Assembly (NCBI GenBank): GCA_003223135.1
Contig: QHXX01000028.1
Location: 1-45,528 of the forward strand
Source: Acidobacteriota bacterium
GTDB taxonomy: Bacteria > Acidobacteriota > Polarisedimenticolia > Gp22-AA2
Direction: 5' to 3'
Length of the DNA stretch: 45,528 nucleotides
Shown one piece after another: positions 1 through 6,932 of this stretch (positions are counted from its first letter, which is position 1; every line of letters starts with the position of its first letter). The notes beneath the pieces were generated by a model. The model saw nothing but the letters and a program-made list of their open reading frames with translations, was not told the DNA's origin and searched no databases. A program made the position numbers and the translations under genes.

Positions 1-2
1 AA

Positions 3-28
3 CCCCGCGGGGGTTTCCCCCCGCGGGG
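3..28 (-). terminator. Hairpin downstream of the porin gene, probable terminator
   Basis: A near-perfect inverted repeat (CCCCGCGGGGG, 3-nt loop, CCCCCGCGGGG) lies 35 nt past the porin stop codon in the direction of its transcription. The window ends immediately beyond it, so any U-run cannot be seen. Position and stem strength fit an intrinsic terminator. Confidence 0.5.
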
Positions 29-62
29 CCGATTCTTCTAGCGGAGCGTGGAGCGACTGCGA

Positions 63-1412
63 CTAGAAGCGCAGCCGCGCCTGCCCGTACAGCCGCGTCA
101 CGTTGTCGTTGGGTGCTCCGCCGCCGCCGGTGAGCGCATCGTCCGGCGAGAGCTGCGACAGCGAGATGTTGAAGTTCACGTTCCGGCTGTAGTTGAAGCC
201 GTACCAGACATCGGTCGCCGTGCCGAGCTTATCGCCGGAAGCGGCGCCGTTGTCCTCCTCGAGCTTGTACTGCCAGAATGCGACGCCGAACTCGTGGCGG
301 TCGCGGTAGTAGCCGGTGTAGGAAGCGGACAGCCCCTGGATGCCGCCGGAGACGCCACCGTTGAGGCCGGTCGTGTTGTCCGCCATCTGGAACCAGTCGC
401 CGTGGCCCAGCCGGTTGTGGAAGTCACCGAACAGAGGGATGAAGCCCTCGTTCTTGCTGCCCGTGGACGCCTTGTCGCCGGACGCCTGTTCCAGGCGGCC
501 AGAGAACCGGTGGACGTTCTTGCCGGACTTGATGGAATAGCCGAACCAGCCCTCGATCGCCTTCCCGCTGGCATCAACATCGACGCCGGCTCCACCCAGC
601 GCTTCGCTCTCCTCCTGGCCGAACTGTCCGACCAGCTCGACGTCCCAGAAGAAGCCGGTGGCGGTGGTGTCGTGGGCGTACCTGGCGCCGATGGTCTGGA
701 AATTGGCGCCGTTGGAACGATTGGCCAGGTTCATCAGGTAGACATCAAAGGTCTGATTCTTCTTCCAGGTCCAGGTCGCGTATCCGCCCATGAAGTGCTG
801 TGTGTTGGAGCCAAATCCATCAGCGATTGCGATCTGGTCCGGAGGCTGCGAGCCGGCGATGATTGAAGTCACCTGACCCTCGAACGGACGGGTGTACCAG
901 AGCATCAGGTTGACCTTCTTGACCTTCCAGGTGCCGACGCCGCCGTCGTGCGACATGCCGGCGTAGAAGTCGAGGTCGCCAAGCAAAAGCTCGTTGCCGG
1001 CCACGATCTCCTGACGGCCGATCCGCAGACTGAAGTTCTTGCTCCAGAGCTGATCAAACGTCATGTTCCCCTGGTAGAGCTCGACACCGTCACCGATAGC
1101 GGCGATCCCGCCGAGACGCTGCGGGCCCAGAACGCCCACGCCGGCGACACCGGCGTTCTGGAACTCGATCCAGGTGGACACGTTCTTCGTGAACTTCCCC
1201 TCGGCGGCGATCCGGACGCGATACGGCCAGAACAGGCCGCCATCATCCGGATTCCCGTTGTCGTCAAAGTCCGACGTGTTGTTGTCGTACTCACCGCGGA
1301 ACCGGACCTCGCCGTGGATGGTGAACGGCTTCTCCTCCTGCGCCATCGCGGGCGGGGCCATCAAGATGACCACGCCGATGGCCAGGAGCGCGACATACAT
1401 CAACTTCTTCAT
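63..1412 (-). CDS. Outer-membrane beta-barrel porin, alginate-export-like
   Basis: The product is 449 residues with a clear Sec signal peptide (MKKLMYVALLAIGVV, cleavage after AMA near residue 25). The mature part has alternating hydrophobic and aromatic strands, a motif LRIGRQEIVAGNELLLGD typical of the alginate-export family of porins, and ends in an aromatic-rich strand closing with RLRF, a normal outer-membrane barrel C-terminus. The likely role is passive uptake of an anionic or sugar-like solute across the outer membrane; the substrate cannot be read from sequence. The start is chosen at the ATG of the signal peptide, preceded by AAGGAGGT about 7 nt upstream. A longer in-frame GTG at 1574 would add 54 residues with no signal-peptide logic. 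The gene appears monocistronic and divergent from the lipoprotein gene at 1891. Confidence 0.85.
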   Translation of the reverse strand: MKKLMYVALLAIGVVILMAPPAMAQEEKPFTIHGEVRFRGEYDNNTSDFDDNGNPDDGGLFWPYRVRIAAEGKFTKNVSTWIEFQNAGVAGVGVLGPQRLGGIAAIGDGVELYQGNMTFDQLWSKNFSLRIGRQEIVAGNELLLGDLDFYAGMSHDGGVGTWKVKKVNLMLWYTRPFEGQVTSIIAGSQPPDQIAIADGFGSNTQHFMGGYATWTWKKNQTFDVYLMNLANRSNGANFQTIGARYAHDTTATGFFWDVELVGQFGQEESEALGGAGVDVDASGKAIEGWFGYSIKSGKNVHRFSGRLEQASGDKASTGSKNEGFIPLFGDFHNRLGHGDWFQMADNTTGLNGGVSGGIQGLSASYTGYYRDRHEFGVAFWQYKLEEDNGAASGDKLGTATDVWYGFNYSRNVNFNISLSQLSPDDALTGGGGAPNDNVTRLYGQARLRF

Positions 1413-1890
1413 TCGGAAACCTCCTTGAGAGTTGGTGGAACGAGCCTTAAAGATCACCACGATGAAGCGAGCATCACTTTTTAATCGGCCGACCGGCGTC
1501 TGGGTCATGCTGGCATGGGGTCGGGTACCCCCTGTCTGCCGGGGCCATAGCGCGTAATTCCCCCCCCTCCTCACCTCCTTCGTGGATGGATGCTTCAGTC
1601 AAACAGGGTCAAGGCAGAAAACACCAGCGAGAACCTGCACTGCAAGGAGGCTGCCAGTTTAGTGACGCAGACCAGCCAACTGGCATAAGTGATTGAAGGA
1701 TAGTGATCTACGAATTGGATTTGAGGACAAAGATATCGACTGGTTGGGGGGCGGAGGAAGTGAATTGTCCAATCTCTTGGACGCGAAATTCAACCCGGTG
1801 GATTTTCCATGAGAGAACTTGTGCTGTCAGACGACCGGCCAGCATTCCTCGGAAAAACATTACAATTGGGATGGCGCACGAGGTTCCAAC
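1413..1890. other. Divergent intergenic region, no convincing gene
   Basis: This 478-bp gap separates the porin (leftward) from the lipoprotein pair (rightward) and is AT-richer than its surroundings, especially at 1690-1890. On the minus strand there are TTGACC and TTGACT elements at 1607-1612 and 1597-1602 without a good -10. An AAGGAGGTGAGG stretch near 1570-1580 would only serve the rejected GTG extension of the porin. The short ORFs here look random. Promoters for both flanking genes must lie here, but I cannot place them. Confidence 0.5.
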
Positions 1891-2499
1891 TTGCACATCA
1901 GAACACGGCCGTTCCCGATTTTCGCGCTGACCCTCATGACGATCACAGCGATTCAATCCGGCTGCGGCCAATCGGAGGCGCCGAAGAATAAGGGGATCGA
2001 AGACGGCGGTTCGGTCGGTTTCGTCCCGGACACCAGGCCGGTGCCTGAGGCCAACTGGGTGGACGCTACGGTTCCCAGAGGGACGCCGATCAAGGTAAGC
2101 CTCATCGACACCCTCACATCCCAGACGAGCCACAAGGGAGACGTCTTCCGGGCCCTGGTGACCGAGGCGATCATCATCGACGGTACCGTGACCGTCCCGT
2201 CAGGGTCGAACATTCGGGGTATTGTGAGCGACGTCGTGCTGGCGGAAACCGACTCCAAGGGCCACGGCGGGATGCTCGCGCTCGATTTCAACCGCATCGA
2301 CACGCCGACCGGTGCGACCGCTCCCTTGAAGGCGAGACTGACAGAGCTGGGGCCGCGGAAATCCTCGGCGGTCCTCGCCGCCGGAGCGGTGCCGGGCACC
2401 GTCGAGGCCGGCACGCCGGGGAGAGAGGCCGTGTTGAGATCGAACACCACGATGACCCTCGTGCTCGAAGAGCCGCTACGCATCAAGGTCAAGCAGTAG
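1891..2499 (+). CDS. Putative lipoprotein with GDxF-type beta domain, paralogue of the next gene
   Basis: From a TTG start (GAGG 7 nt upstream) the product is 202 residues. A hydrophobic stretch leads to IQSGC at residues 21-25, an imperfect lipobox because Q sits at -3. The rest is a compact domain with pattern 'L-x3-LTSQTSHKGDVFRA...VPSGSNIRGIVSDV...GGMLALDFNRI', which aligns residue for residue with the C-terminal half of the gene at 2608. This domain pattern is common in Acidobacteria-like genomes as a secreted unknown; I do not know its function. Upstream in-frame ATG at 1819 exists but would place charged residues before the signal. The start is therefore uncertain; the coding frame is not. 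Confidence 0.65.
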   Translation: MHIRTRPFPIFALTLMTITAIQSGCGQSEAPKNKGIEDGGSVGFVPDTRPVPEANWVDATVPRGTPIKVSLIDTLTSQTSHKGDVFRALVTEAIIIDGTVTVPSGSNIRGIVSDVVLAETDSKGHGGMLALDFNRIDTPTGATAPLKARLTELGPRKSSAVLAAGAVPGTVEAGTPGREAVLRSNTTMTLVLEEPLRIKVKQ

Positions 2500-2607
2500 G
2501 CCCGACCATGAGAGTGGCGTCGATTCAGGGGCGGCATTATGATGAAGGGCGTTGAGGAATGTCTGGAGGCAGGGCGCATGGGCGCCCACGTCACTGAGAG
2601 GAGGGTC

Positions 2608-3423
2608 ATGAGTTCGAAACGGTTCACGCTGAGCATTCTGCCGGTCGTTCCGGTGCTGCTCCTGCTTTCGCTTGGATGCACGGGCCAGAAAAGTGACAAC
2701 GCGGAGATGGCCGAGCAGGTCCCGCCGCCCGAGGCGTCGAACGACGCCGAGATGGCCGGGACGACGGCCCCGGAGCCGCCGCCGGCGCAATCCGAGCCAA
2801 GAACCACGACACCCACGCGCCCCCAGCGGACGCAGACCTCGCATCCGACCAGCTCGATTCCCGAAGAGCGTTCAAGGGCGGTCGTGCCGCAGCAACCCGC
2901 GCCGGTGATCGTCACCATCCCGGCAGGCACATCCATGTCGGTCAACCTGGCCGAGCCGCTCTCCTCCGAGCACGCGACGGTGGGAGACAAGGTCAGGGCG
3001 ACGCTGAAAAACCCGTTGATCGTGGGTGACCGGGTGGTCTTCCCGGCGGGCAGCACCGTGGAAGGAAAGGTCAGCGACGTTAAATCTGCGAAGAAGGGGT
3101 TCAAGGACACCGGTGGCGCGCTGTCGGTCCAGTTCACCCGAATCACGGCACCCGACGGGCATTCCGCGTCGATTGACGCTGGCTTTACGAAGCTGGCCAC
3201 GGGGAGCGCCGGTAAGAAGGCCGGCATCATCGGCGGCAGCGCCGCGGGCGGCGCGCTCCTTGGCAAGGTTCTCGGCAAGGACGCCAAGGGCGCCGCGATC
3301 CTGGGAGGTGCTATCGGCACGGCCGTGGCCGGCAGCACCAAGGGGAAGGAGGCCGTGATCCAGCCTGACGAGAACATCGCCGTCAGCCTGGAGAGGTCCG
3401 CCCAGACGACCCTGCGGCCCTGA
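2608..3423 (+). CDS. Lipoprotein with GDxF-type domain and glycine zipper
   Basis: The product is 271 residues. Signal peptide residues 1-23 end in a canonical lipobox LSLGC (Cys24). A Pro/Thr/Ala-rich linker (about 30-90) follows. The central domain (about 100-200) is paralogous to the preceding gene ('LSSEHATVGDKVRATL', 'VVFPAGSTVEGKVSDV', 'GGALSVQFTRI'). A glycine-zipper segment (AGIIGGSAAGGALLG, about 203-250) then suggests membrane insertion or oligomerisation. The start is the ATG preceded by GAGAGGAGGG; an upstream in-frame ATG at 2539 lacks signal-peptide features. The gene sits 108 nt after its paralogue and is probably cotranscribed with it, ending at the strong terminator at 3453-3508. 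Function unknown; an envelope structural role is only an inference. Confidence 0.8.
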   Translation: MSSKRFTLSILPVVPVLLLLSLGCTGQKSDNAEMAEQVPPPEASNDAEMAGTTAPEPPPAQSEPRTTTPTRPQRTQTSHPTSSIPEERSRAVVPQQPAPVIVTIPAGTSMSVNLAEPLSSEHATVGDKVRATLKNPLIVGDRVVFPAGSTVEGKVSDVKSAKKGFKDTGGALSVQFTRITAPDGHSASIDAGFTKLATGSAGKKAGIIGGSAAGGALLGKVLGKDAKGAAILGGAIGTAVAGSTKGKEAVIQPDENIAVSLERSAQTTLRP

Positions 3424-3452
3424 ACGGCGTCCCGGACAGCCGGACGAAAAAC

Positions 3453-3508
3453 CGCCCGGCGCACCGGTTCGATTCAGCATCGAACCCGCGTGCGCCGGGC
3501 GCTTTTTT
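3453..3508. terminator. Strong, probably bidirectional intrinsic terminator
   Basis: A 12-bp stem (CGCCCGGCGCAC / GTGCGCCGGGCG) is extended by a second inner stem (GGTTCGAT / ATCGAACC). It is followed on the plus strand by TTTTTT (3503-3508) and on the minus strand by a run of five U (complement of 3447-3451). It lies between the convergent genes ending at 3423 and 3574 and can serve both. Confidence 0.85.
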
Positions 3509-3529
3509 GCCGCCCGTGGGCGGCTGAGG

Positions 3530-3565
3530 GGCGCTCAGCCCCTACGCCGGCCCGGAGGCCGGCGT
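3530..3565. repeat. Two adjacent GC-rich hairpins between convergent genes
   Basis: AGGGGC...GCCCCT (about 3529-3544) and a perfect 9-bp stem ACGCCGGCC / GGCCGGCGT with a CGGA loop (3544-3565) lie just past the stop of the minus-strand gene at 3574. Neither has its own U-run. They may add to termination or protect mRNA 3' ends. Confidence 0.4.
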
Positions 3566-3573
3566 CACCTCGT

Positions 3574-4047
3574 TCAGTCGTTCAGGTGGACGTTCACCTT
3601 GCACGGCTTGGAGGTCCAGTTGCCCTCGCCGTCGTCCATGCTGATGTTCATGTTGAAGTGGCCGTTGGCGGCGGCAGCGCTGTTGCCGGTCTTCTTCACG
3701 GAGTCGAACACGAACGTCAGCTCGACGCCGTCGACGCCGTCGACGTCCTTATAAAGCCGCTTCCCGCCCATCATGTGACCCGCCACGCCCGGCGGAGTGA
3801 AGCCGCTGCCGCGCAAGCCGAAGCTGGTCACCGGGCCGCAATTGCCGTTGCAGCCGAAGGTCATGGTGAACGTGATGGGCGTGCCCTGGACGTAATTCTT
3901 CACGTTGAACCCGCAGTCGTACTTCATCGAGTTCGAGCCGTAATTTTCCGTGCACTGCGAATCCCGCGTCACGGCCTGGGCCGACGCGGGCGCTGCGATG
4001 GCGAGCGTCACGAGGACGACCGCCGCACCTACGAGAGCGCGTTTCAT
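3574..4047 (-). CDS. Small secreted cysteine-containing protein of unknown function
   Basis: The product is 157 residues with a clean Sec signal peptide (MKRALVGAAVVLVTLAIAAPASA, cleavage before QA). The mature part has five cysteines, including a CNGNC pair near the middle, and alternating polar and beta-prone stretches ending DGEGNWTSKPCKVNVHLND. I do not recognise a family. A disulfide-stabilised beta-rich periplasmic or extracellular protein is the most that can be said. The ATG at 4047 has an AGGAGGATA ribosome binding site; the ORF continues 13 codons further upstream without signal-peptide sense. Neighbours on either side are in other transcription units, so context does not inform its role. 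Confidence 0.75.
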   Translation of the reverse strand: MKRALVGAAVVLVTLAIAAPASAQAVTRDSQCTENYGSNSMKYDCGFNVKNYVQGTPITFTMTFGCNGNCGPVTSFGLRGSGFTPPGVAGHMMGGKRLYKDVDGVDGVELTFVFDSVKKTGNSAAAANGHFNMNISMDDGEGNWTSKPCKVNVHLND

Positions 4048-4270
4048 CGTTATCCTCCTGAGACGCGCCCACAGGTCCCGGGCCACGTCGCACCCCCTGT
4101 AAAGAGCAAAGGCGATACCATGCCGCGGTTCTGGACGCTACCGGGGGCGATCGACCCAAAGTCCCGCAGAGCAGCCCCTTCCGGGTGGGGTGGAAGGGCC
4201 CCGAGTGACGGGTTCCTGGACAGATCACGCTTGAGACAGACAAAAGACGACGCTTGATGGTCCGCGATTG

Positions 4271-5848
4271 TCAGGGGATTTGCTGCTTGAGAAGGGCTTC
4301 GAACCCCGGATCCTCGCGGATCCTTTCAAAATCGGGCTCACCCGCCATCTGGTCGGCTGGAAGGTAACCGGCCGCACGGGCCTGCAGGAGCCTCTGCAAC
4401 GCCTGATCACGCCGCTGTGCCAGAGACAGGGCCCGCGCCAGTCGGTAATGCGCCGCGCCCGGAGCGCTCGGCCGCAGGCGTTCCGAGGTGAGCGCCAGGG
4501 CGCGCGCGGCAGGAGAGTCGTCCGGCAGGCGGCGCGCGCCGTTCGAAGTGCGCAGACGGACCAGCTTGAGCGTGGATTCGGCTATTTCCAGGGGGTCCTC
4601 GAGGGAATCGGCTCCCAGGATCGCCTTCTCGAGAACAGCGGCGGACTCGCCCACCTCCTTCCGCGCGTCGAGTTCGTCCGCAAGGGCCCGCGCCAGCCGG
4701 GTCGGGACCAGCGGCCGATCGCAGGCCGAGCGCAGAAGGGCGATCACCTTGCGGTCCCGCCCCTTCGAGCGGAAATAGGCAATGAGGTCGTCGTAGGCGT
4801 TGAACAGAAGCTCCCGGCCACGGGCCGGACCGTCGTAGTCAGGCGGAACGCGATCGAGGAAGGAGCTGAGGAAGTACTCGGCCTCGGCATCGCGGCCGAG
4901 GCGCTTGAGGCAGTACCCCTTCGCATACAGGATCAGGAGGGCCGGCATGGATGTGCCCTCGGGGACTTCGACCCCCCCGTAGAGATCGAGCGCTCCCTGA
5001 TAATCCTGGGTGGCGACGAGCAGCGCAGCGGCTCCGAGGCGGGCCCGGCTCTCGCCGTAGTCCCACTTTTTCAGGAGGAGGTTGTACAAGTCCCGCGCCG
5101 CGGGATAATTGCCCTCCTTCAAAAGGGTCGCCGCGGCGCCGAGCTGAGGGACGATTGCCTCGTGGTCCATGTCGACCGCCTGACCGAACATCTCCAGTGC
5201 CTTTTCGTAAAGCTCCGTCTCCCGCAGGGCTTCTCCGAGAGCCGAAAGCACGCGCGGATCGTGGGGCGCGATTTCGGCGGCGCGGCGACAGGCGTCCAGA
5301 GCGCCATTCTCGTCCTTGCGCAGGCGCAGGACGATGCACAGTGCGACATGCGCTTCAGGGGACGCCGGATCGAGTGAGACGGCGCGGCGTGACTCCTCGA
5401 GGGCAGGGCTCAGACGGTCGCCCGCGGCCAGAGCCAGAGCCAGAGCCGCCGCGGCGGCGGGGTCGTCGGGAGCCAGGTCGACGGCCCTGCGGGATTCCTT
5501 GAGGGCGGACGCCAGCCTCTCCGGCGATTCATCAAGGCCCAGCGTGTAAAGGTACAAGGAGACGCGCGCCAGCCCGACGTGTGCATCGGCGCGATCCGGC
5601 CCGATCTTGAGCGCCTTTCGGAACAACCGATCGGCCTCCGCCTGGTCTTCCGGACGCGGCCTCGCCAGGTACTCGAACCCGCGCCGGACATAGGCATCGG
5701 CGCCCAGGCGCGTCTCGTCGCGCGCTTCGGCCGCGGCGCCGCCGGGAAGGGCGATGAGACAGACGACCAGCGGGACCGCGAAAACGAAAGACGCGACGCA
5801 ACGCGGGGTGGATGCTCGGGAACGCGGGGTGCCCGGACCGCGACTCAG
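4271..5848 (-). CDS. TPR-repeat secreted or periplasmic protein, start codon uncertain
   Basis: The open frame encodes about 525 residues: a hydrophobic signal-like N-terminus (FVFAVPLVVCLIALPGGAAA) followed by tandem TPR units ('ADRLFRKALKIGPDRADAHVGLARVSLYL', 'ALEESRRAVSLDPASPEAHVALCIVL', and others), then helical C-terminal repeats. It is probably a protein-protein scaffold exported from the cytoplasm. No ATG, GTG or TTG occurs in frame between the end of the upstream gene and the hydrophobic segment. The only plausible coupled start is CTG at 5848-5846, whose last two bases overlap the TGA of the upstream TPR gene (CTGA), so I use that. Upstream in-frame extension would overlap the neighbouring gene heavily in another frame and is unlikely to be coding. 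A sequencing indel near 5848 is an alternative. Confidence 0.7.
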   Translation of the reverse strand: MSRGPGTPRSRASTPRCVASFVFAVPLVVCLIALPGGAAAEARDETRLGADAYVRRGFEYLARPRPEDQAEADRLFRKALKIGPDRADAHVGLARVSLYLYTLGLDESPERLASALKESRRAVDLAPDDPAAAAALALALAAGDRLSPALEESRRAVSLDPASPEAHVALCIVLRLRKDENGALDACRRAAEIAPHDPRVLSALGEALRETELYEKALEMFGQAVDMDHEAIVPQLGAAATLLKEGNYPAARDLYNLLLKKWDYGESRARLGAAALLVATQDYQGALDLYGGVEVPEGTSMPALLILYAKGYCLKRLGRDAEAEYFLSSFLDRVPPDYDGPARGRELLFNAYDDLIAYFRSKGRDRKVIALLRSACDRPLVPTRLARALADELDARKEVGESAAVLEKAILGADSLEDPLEIAESTLKLVRLRTSNGARRLPDDSPAARALALTSERLRPSAPGAAHYRLARALSLAQRRDQALQRLLQARAAGYLPADQMAGEPDFERIREDPGFEALLKQQIP

Positions 5849-6348
5849 GTCTGCTGAGCCGCGGCGCCGTCGAACAGGTGGCGCAGGCGGTAACGCACGC
5901 GCCCGAGCAGGCGGTTCAGGTAGTGTCCACGCGGCAGGAAGGAGAGGATCGGCTCGCCGCGACGGTCGTACTTTTCCAGCTCCTCCAGGATGCGCGAATG
6001 CCCGGGTTTGAGGTTGAGACCCTTCTGGAAGGCATCGAAAGCATGGGACTTCAGGCGGTTCCTCAGGTAGACGATGCCGAGATTGCAGTACAGATCGGGA
6101 TCGAAGAACTCGCGCTTGACCGCCTGCTCGCACAGCCTCTGGCCCTCCTCGGACTTGCCGTTCGACAGGGTCAGGGCCAGTCCGAGGTACGACACGTATT
6201 TCATTTTCGGGTTCTTCGCCCCCTCCTGGCGCTCCAGATCGATCGCCTGCTGGAACAAGGAGATGGATTCCTTGTAGCTGCGGCGCTCGAGGGAGACCAT
6301 CCCGTTCCGCCAGGCGACTTCGGAGGGGGCTATGGGAGTGTTCGCCAT
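5845..6348 (-). CDS. Cytoplasmic TPR-repeat protein
   Basis: The product is 167 residues with no signal peptide. It contains about two to three TPR-like helical pairs ('NGMVSLERRSYKESISLFQQAIDLE', 'GQRLCEQAVKREFFDPDLYCNLGIVYL', 'AFDAFQKGLNLKPGHSRILEELEKY') and a basic, amphipathic C-terminus (about 130-160, RGEPILSFLPRGHYLNRLLG...RYRLRHLF). TPR proteins of this shape are adaptors; no partner can be named. The ATG has AAGAGGTG 5 nt upstream. It has its own candidate promoter at 6391-6418 and appears to form a two-gene operon with the exported TPR protein downstream. Confidence 0.75.
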   Translation of the reverse strand: MANTPIAPSEVAWRNGMVSLERRSYKESISLFQQAIDLERQEGAKNPKMKYVSYLGLALTLSNGKSEEGQRLCEQAVKREFFDPDLYCNLGIVYLRNRLKSHAFDAFQKGLNLKPGHSRILEELEKYDRRGEPILSFLPRGHYLNRLLGRVRYRLRHLFDGAAAQQT

Positions 6349-6390
6349 GACACCTCTTCGTCCGAAGGACTCGATAAATGTTCATGGCCC

Positions 6391-6418
6391 AATATAGTCC
6401 GGCGCACGAGGGAGTCAA
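6391..6418 (-). promoter_or_regulatory. Candidate sigma-70 promoter for the TPR pair
   Basis: On the minus strand TTGACT (6418-6413), a 16-nt spacer and TATATT (6396-6391) lie 43 nt before the ATG at 6348. Confidence 0.6.
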
Positions 6419-6442
6419 ATGGCGGCGGGACGCGCGGCCGTC

Positions 6443-6485
6443 AAAAATGGCAACCGCCCGGGGGTCTCAGGGACCACCGGGCGGT
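6443..6485 (-). terminator. Intrinsic terminator of the histone-like gene
   Basis: On the minus strand, ACCGCCCGG (6485-6477) pairs with CCGGGCGGT (6461-6453) and is followed by a short U-rich stretch ending in UUUUU (6447-6443). It lies 38 nt past the stop of the basic protein gene at 6523. Confidence 0.7.
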
Positions 6486-6522
6486 CTGTGGGTCGTCTGC
6501 CTCGGACCCCTCGACGGTGCGA

Positions 6523-6837
6523 CTATTCCTCCTCGGTCGAGCCGTAACCGGAGCCGTAGGTCGGTGTGTAGCCGCCCGTCACAGGGCTCGAGGTGGGCAT
6601 GATGTCGGACGCCGGGCTCGGAGTGGCAGGGGTGGGGGCGCGGCCGATCTTGGGCGCGGCCTTCGGGGCCGACCGCCTGCGCCGCGGTGCCTTGCGGGCA
6701 CTGGTCTTCCTTGCCGGGCGCGACTTCCTGGCCATCTTCCGCCGGGCCGACTTCCGGGCCGATGCCTTCTTCTTCGAAGACCTGGAAGCCGATTTCTTCC
6801 GGCGGGGCGCCTTCCGCTTGGATGCTTTCTTGGCCAC
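6523..6837 (-). CDS. Histone H1-like lysine/arginine-rich DNA-binding protein
   Basis: The product is 104 residues. Residues 1-65 are almost only Lys, Arg, Ala and Ser in repeated KK/RK-SAxK blocks (MAKKASKRKAPRRKKSASRS and onward), like bacterial H1-like nucleoproteins. A Pro/Thr-rich stretch follows and the tail is Gly/Tyr/Ser-rich, ending in EEE. Such proteins bind DNA without sequence specificity through charge. The start is a GTG with GAGGGGG 7 nt upstream. It has its own promoter (6879-6907) and terminator, so it is a single-gene unit. Low complexity means homology-based assignment would be weak; the charge pattern is what supports the call. Confidence 0.75.
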   Translation of the reverse strand: MAKKASKRKAPRRKKSASRSSKKKASARKSARRKMARKSRPARKTSARKAPRRRRSAPKAAPKIGRAPTPATPSPASDIMPTSSPVTGGYTPTYGSGYGSTEEE

Positions 6838-6878
6838 GGTCTCACCCCCTCTTCAGCATATGTTTGGAAACCGAACCC

Positions 6879-6907
6879 AATACATCACAAGGGTGATCCT
6901 TTGTCAA
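6879..6907 (-). promoter_or_regulatory. Sigma-70 promoter of the histone-like gene
   Basis: On the minus strand a consensus TTGACA (6907-6902), 17-nt spacer and TGTATT (6884-6879) lie 42 nt before the GTG start. Confidence 0.7.
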
Positions 6908-6932
6908 GACGGACACCGGAACAGGTAGGACC

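Noticed and set aside
63-1574. Longer porin with a GTG start at 1574
   Set aside because: The extra 54 residues precede a normal signal peptide that has its own consensus ribosome site.
1953-3464. 503-codon minus-strand open frame
   Set aside because: Antisense to the two lipoproteins, which have signal peptides, ribosome sites and mutual homology.
3462-3486. tRNA-like T-arm sequence GGTTCGATTC
   Set aside because: It is the inner stem of the bidirectional terminator; no acceptor or anticodon arm can be built.
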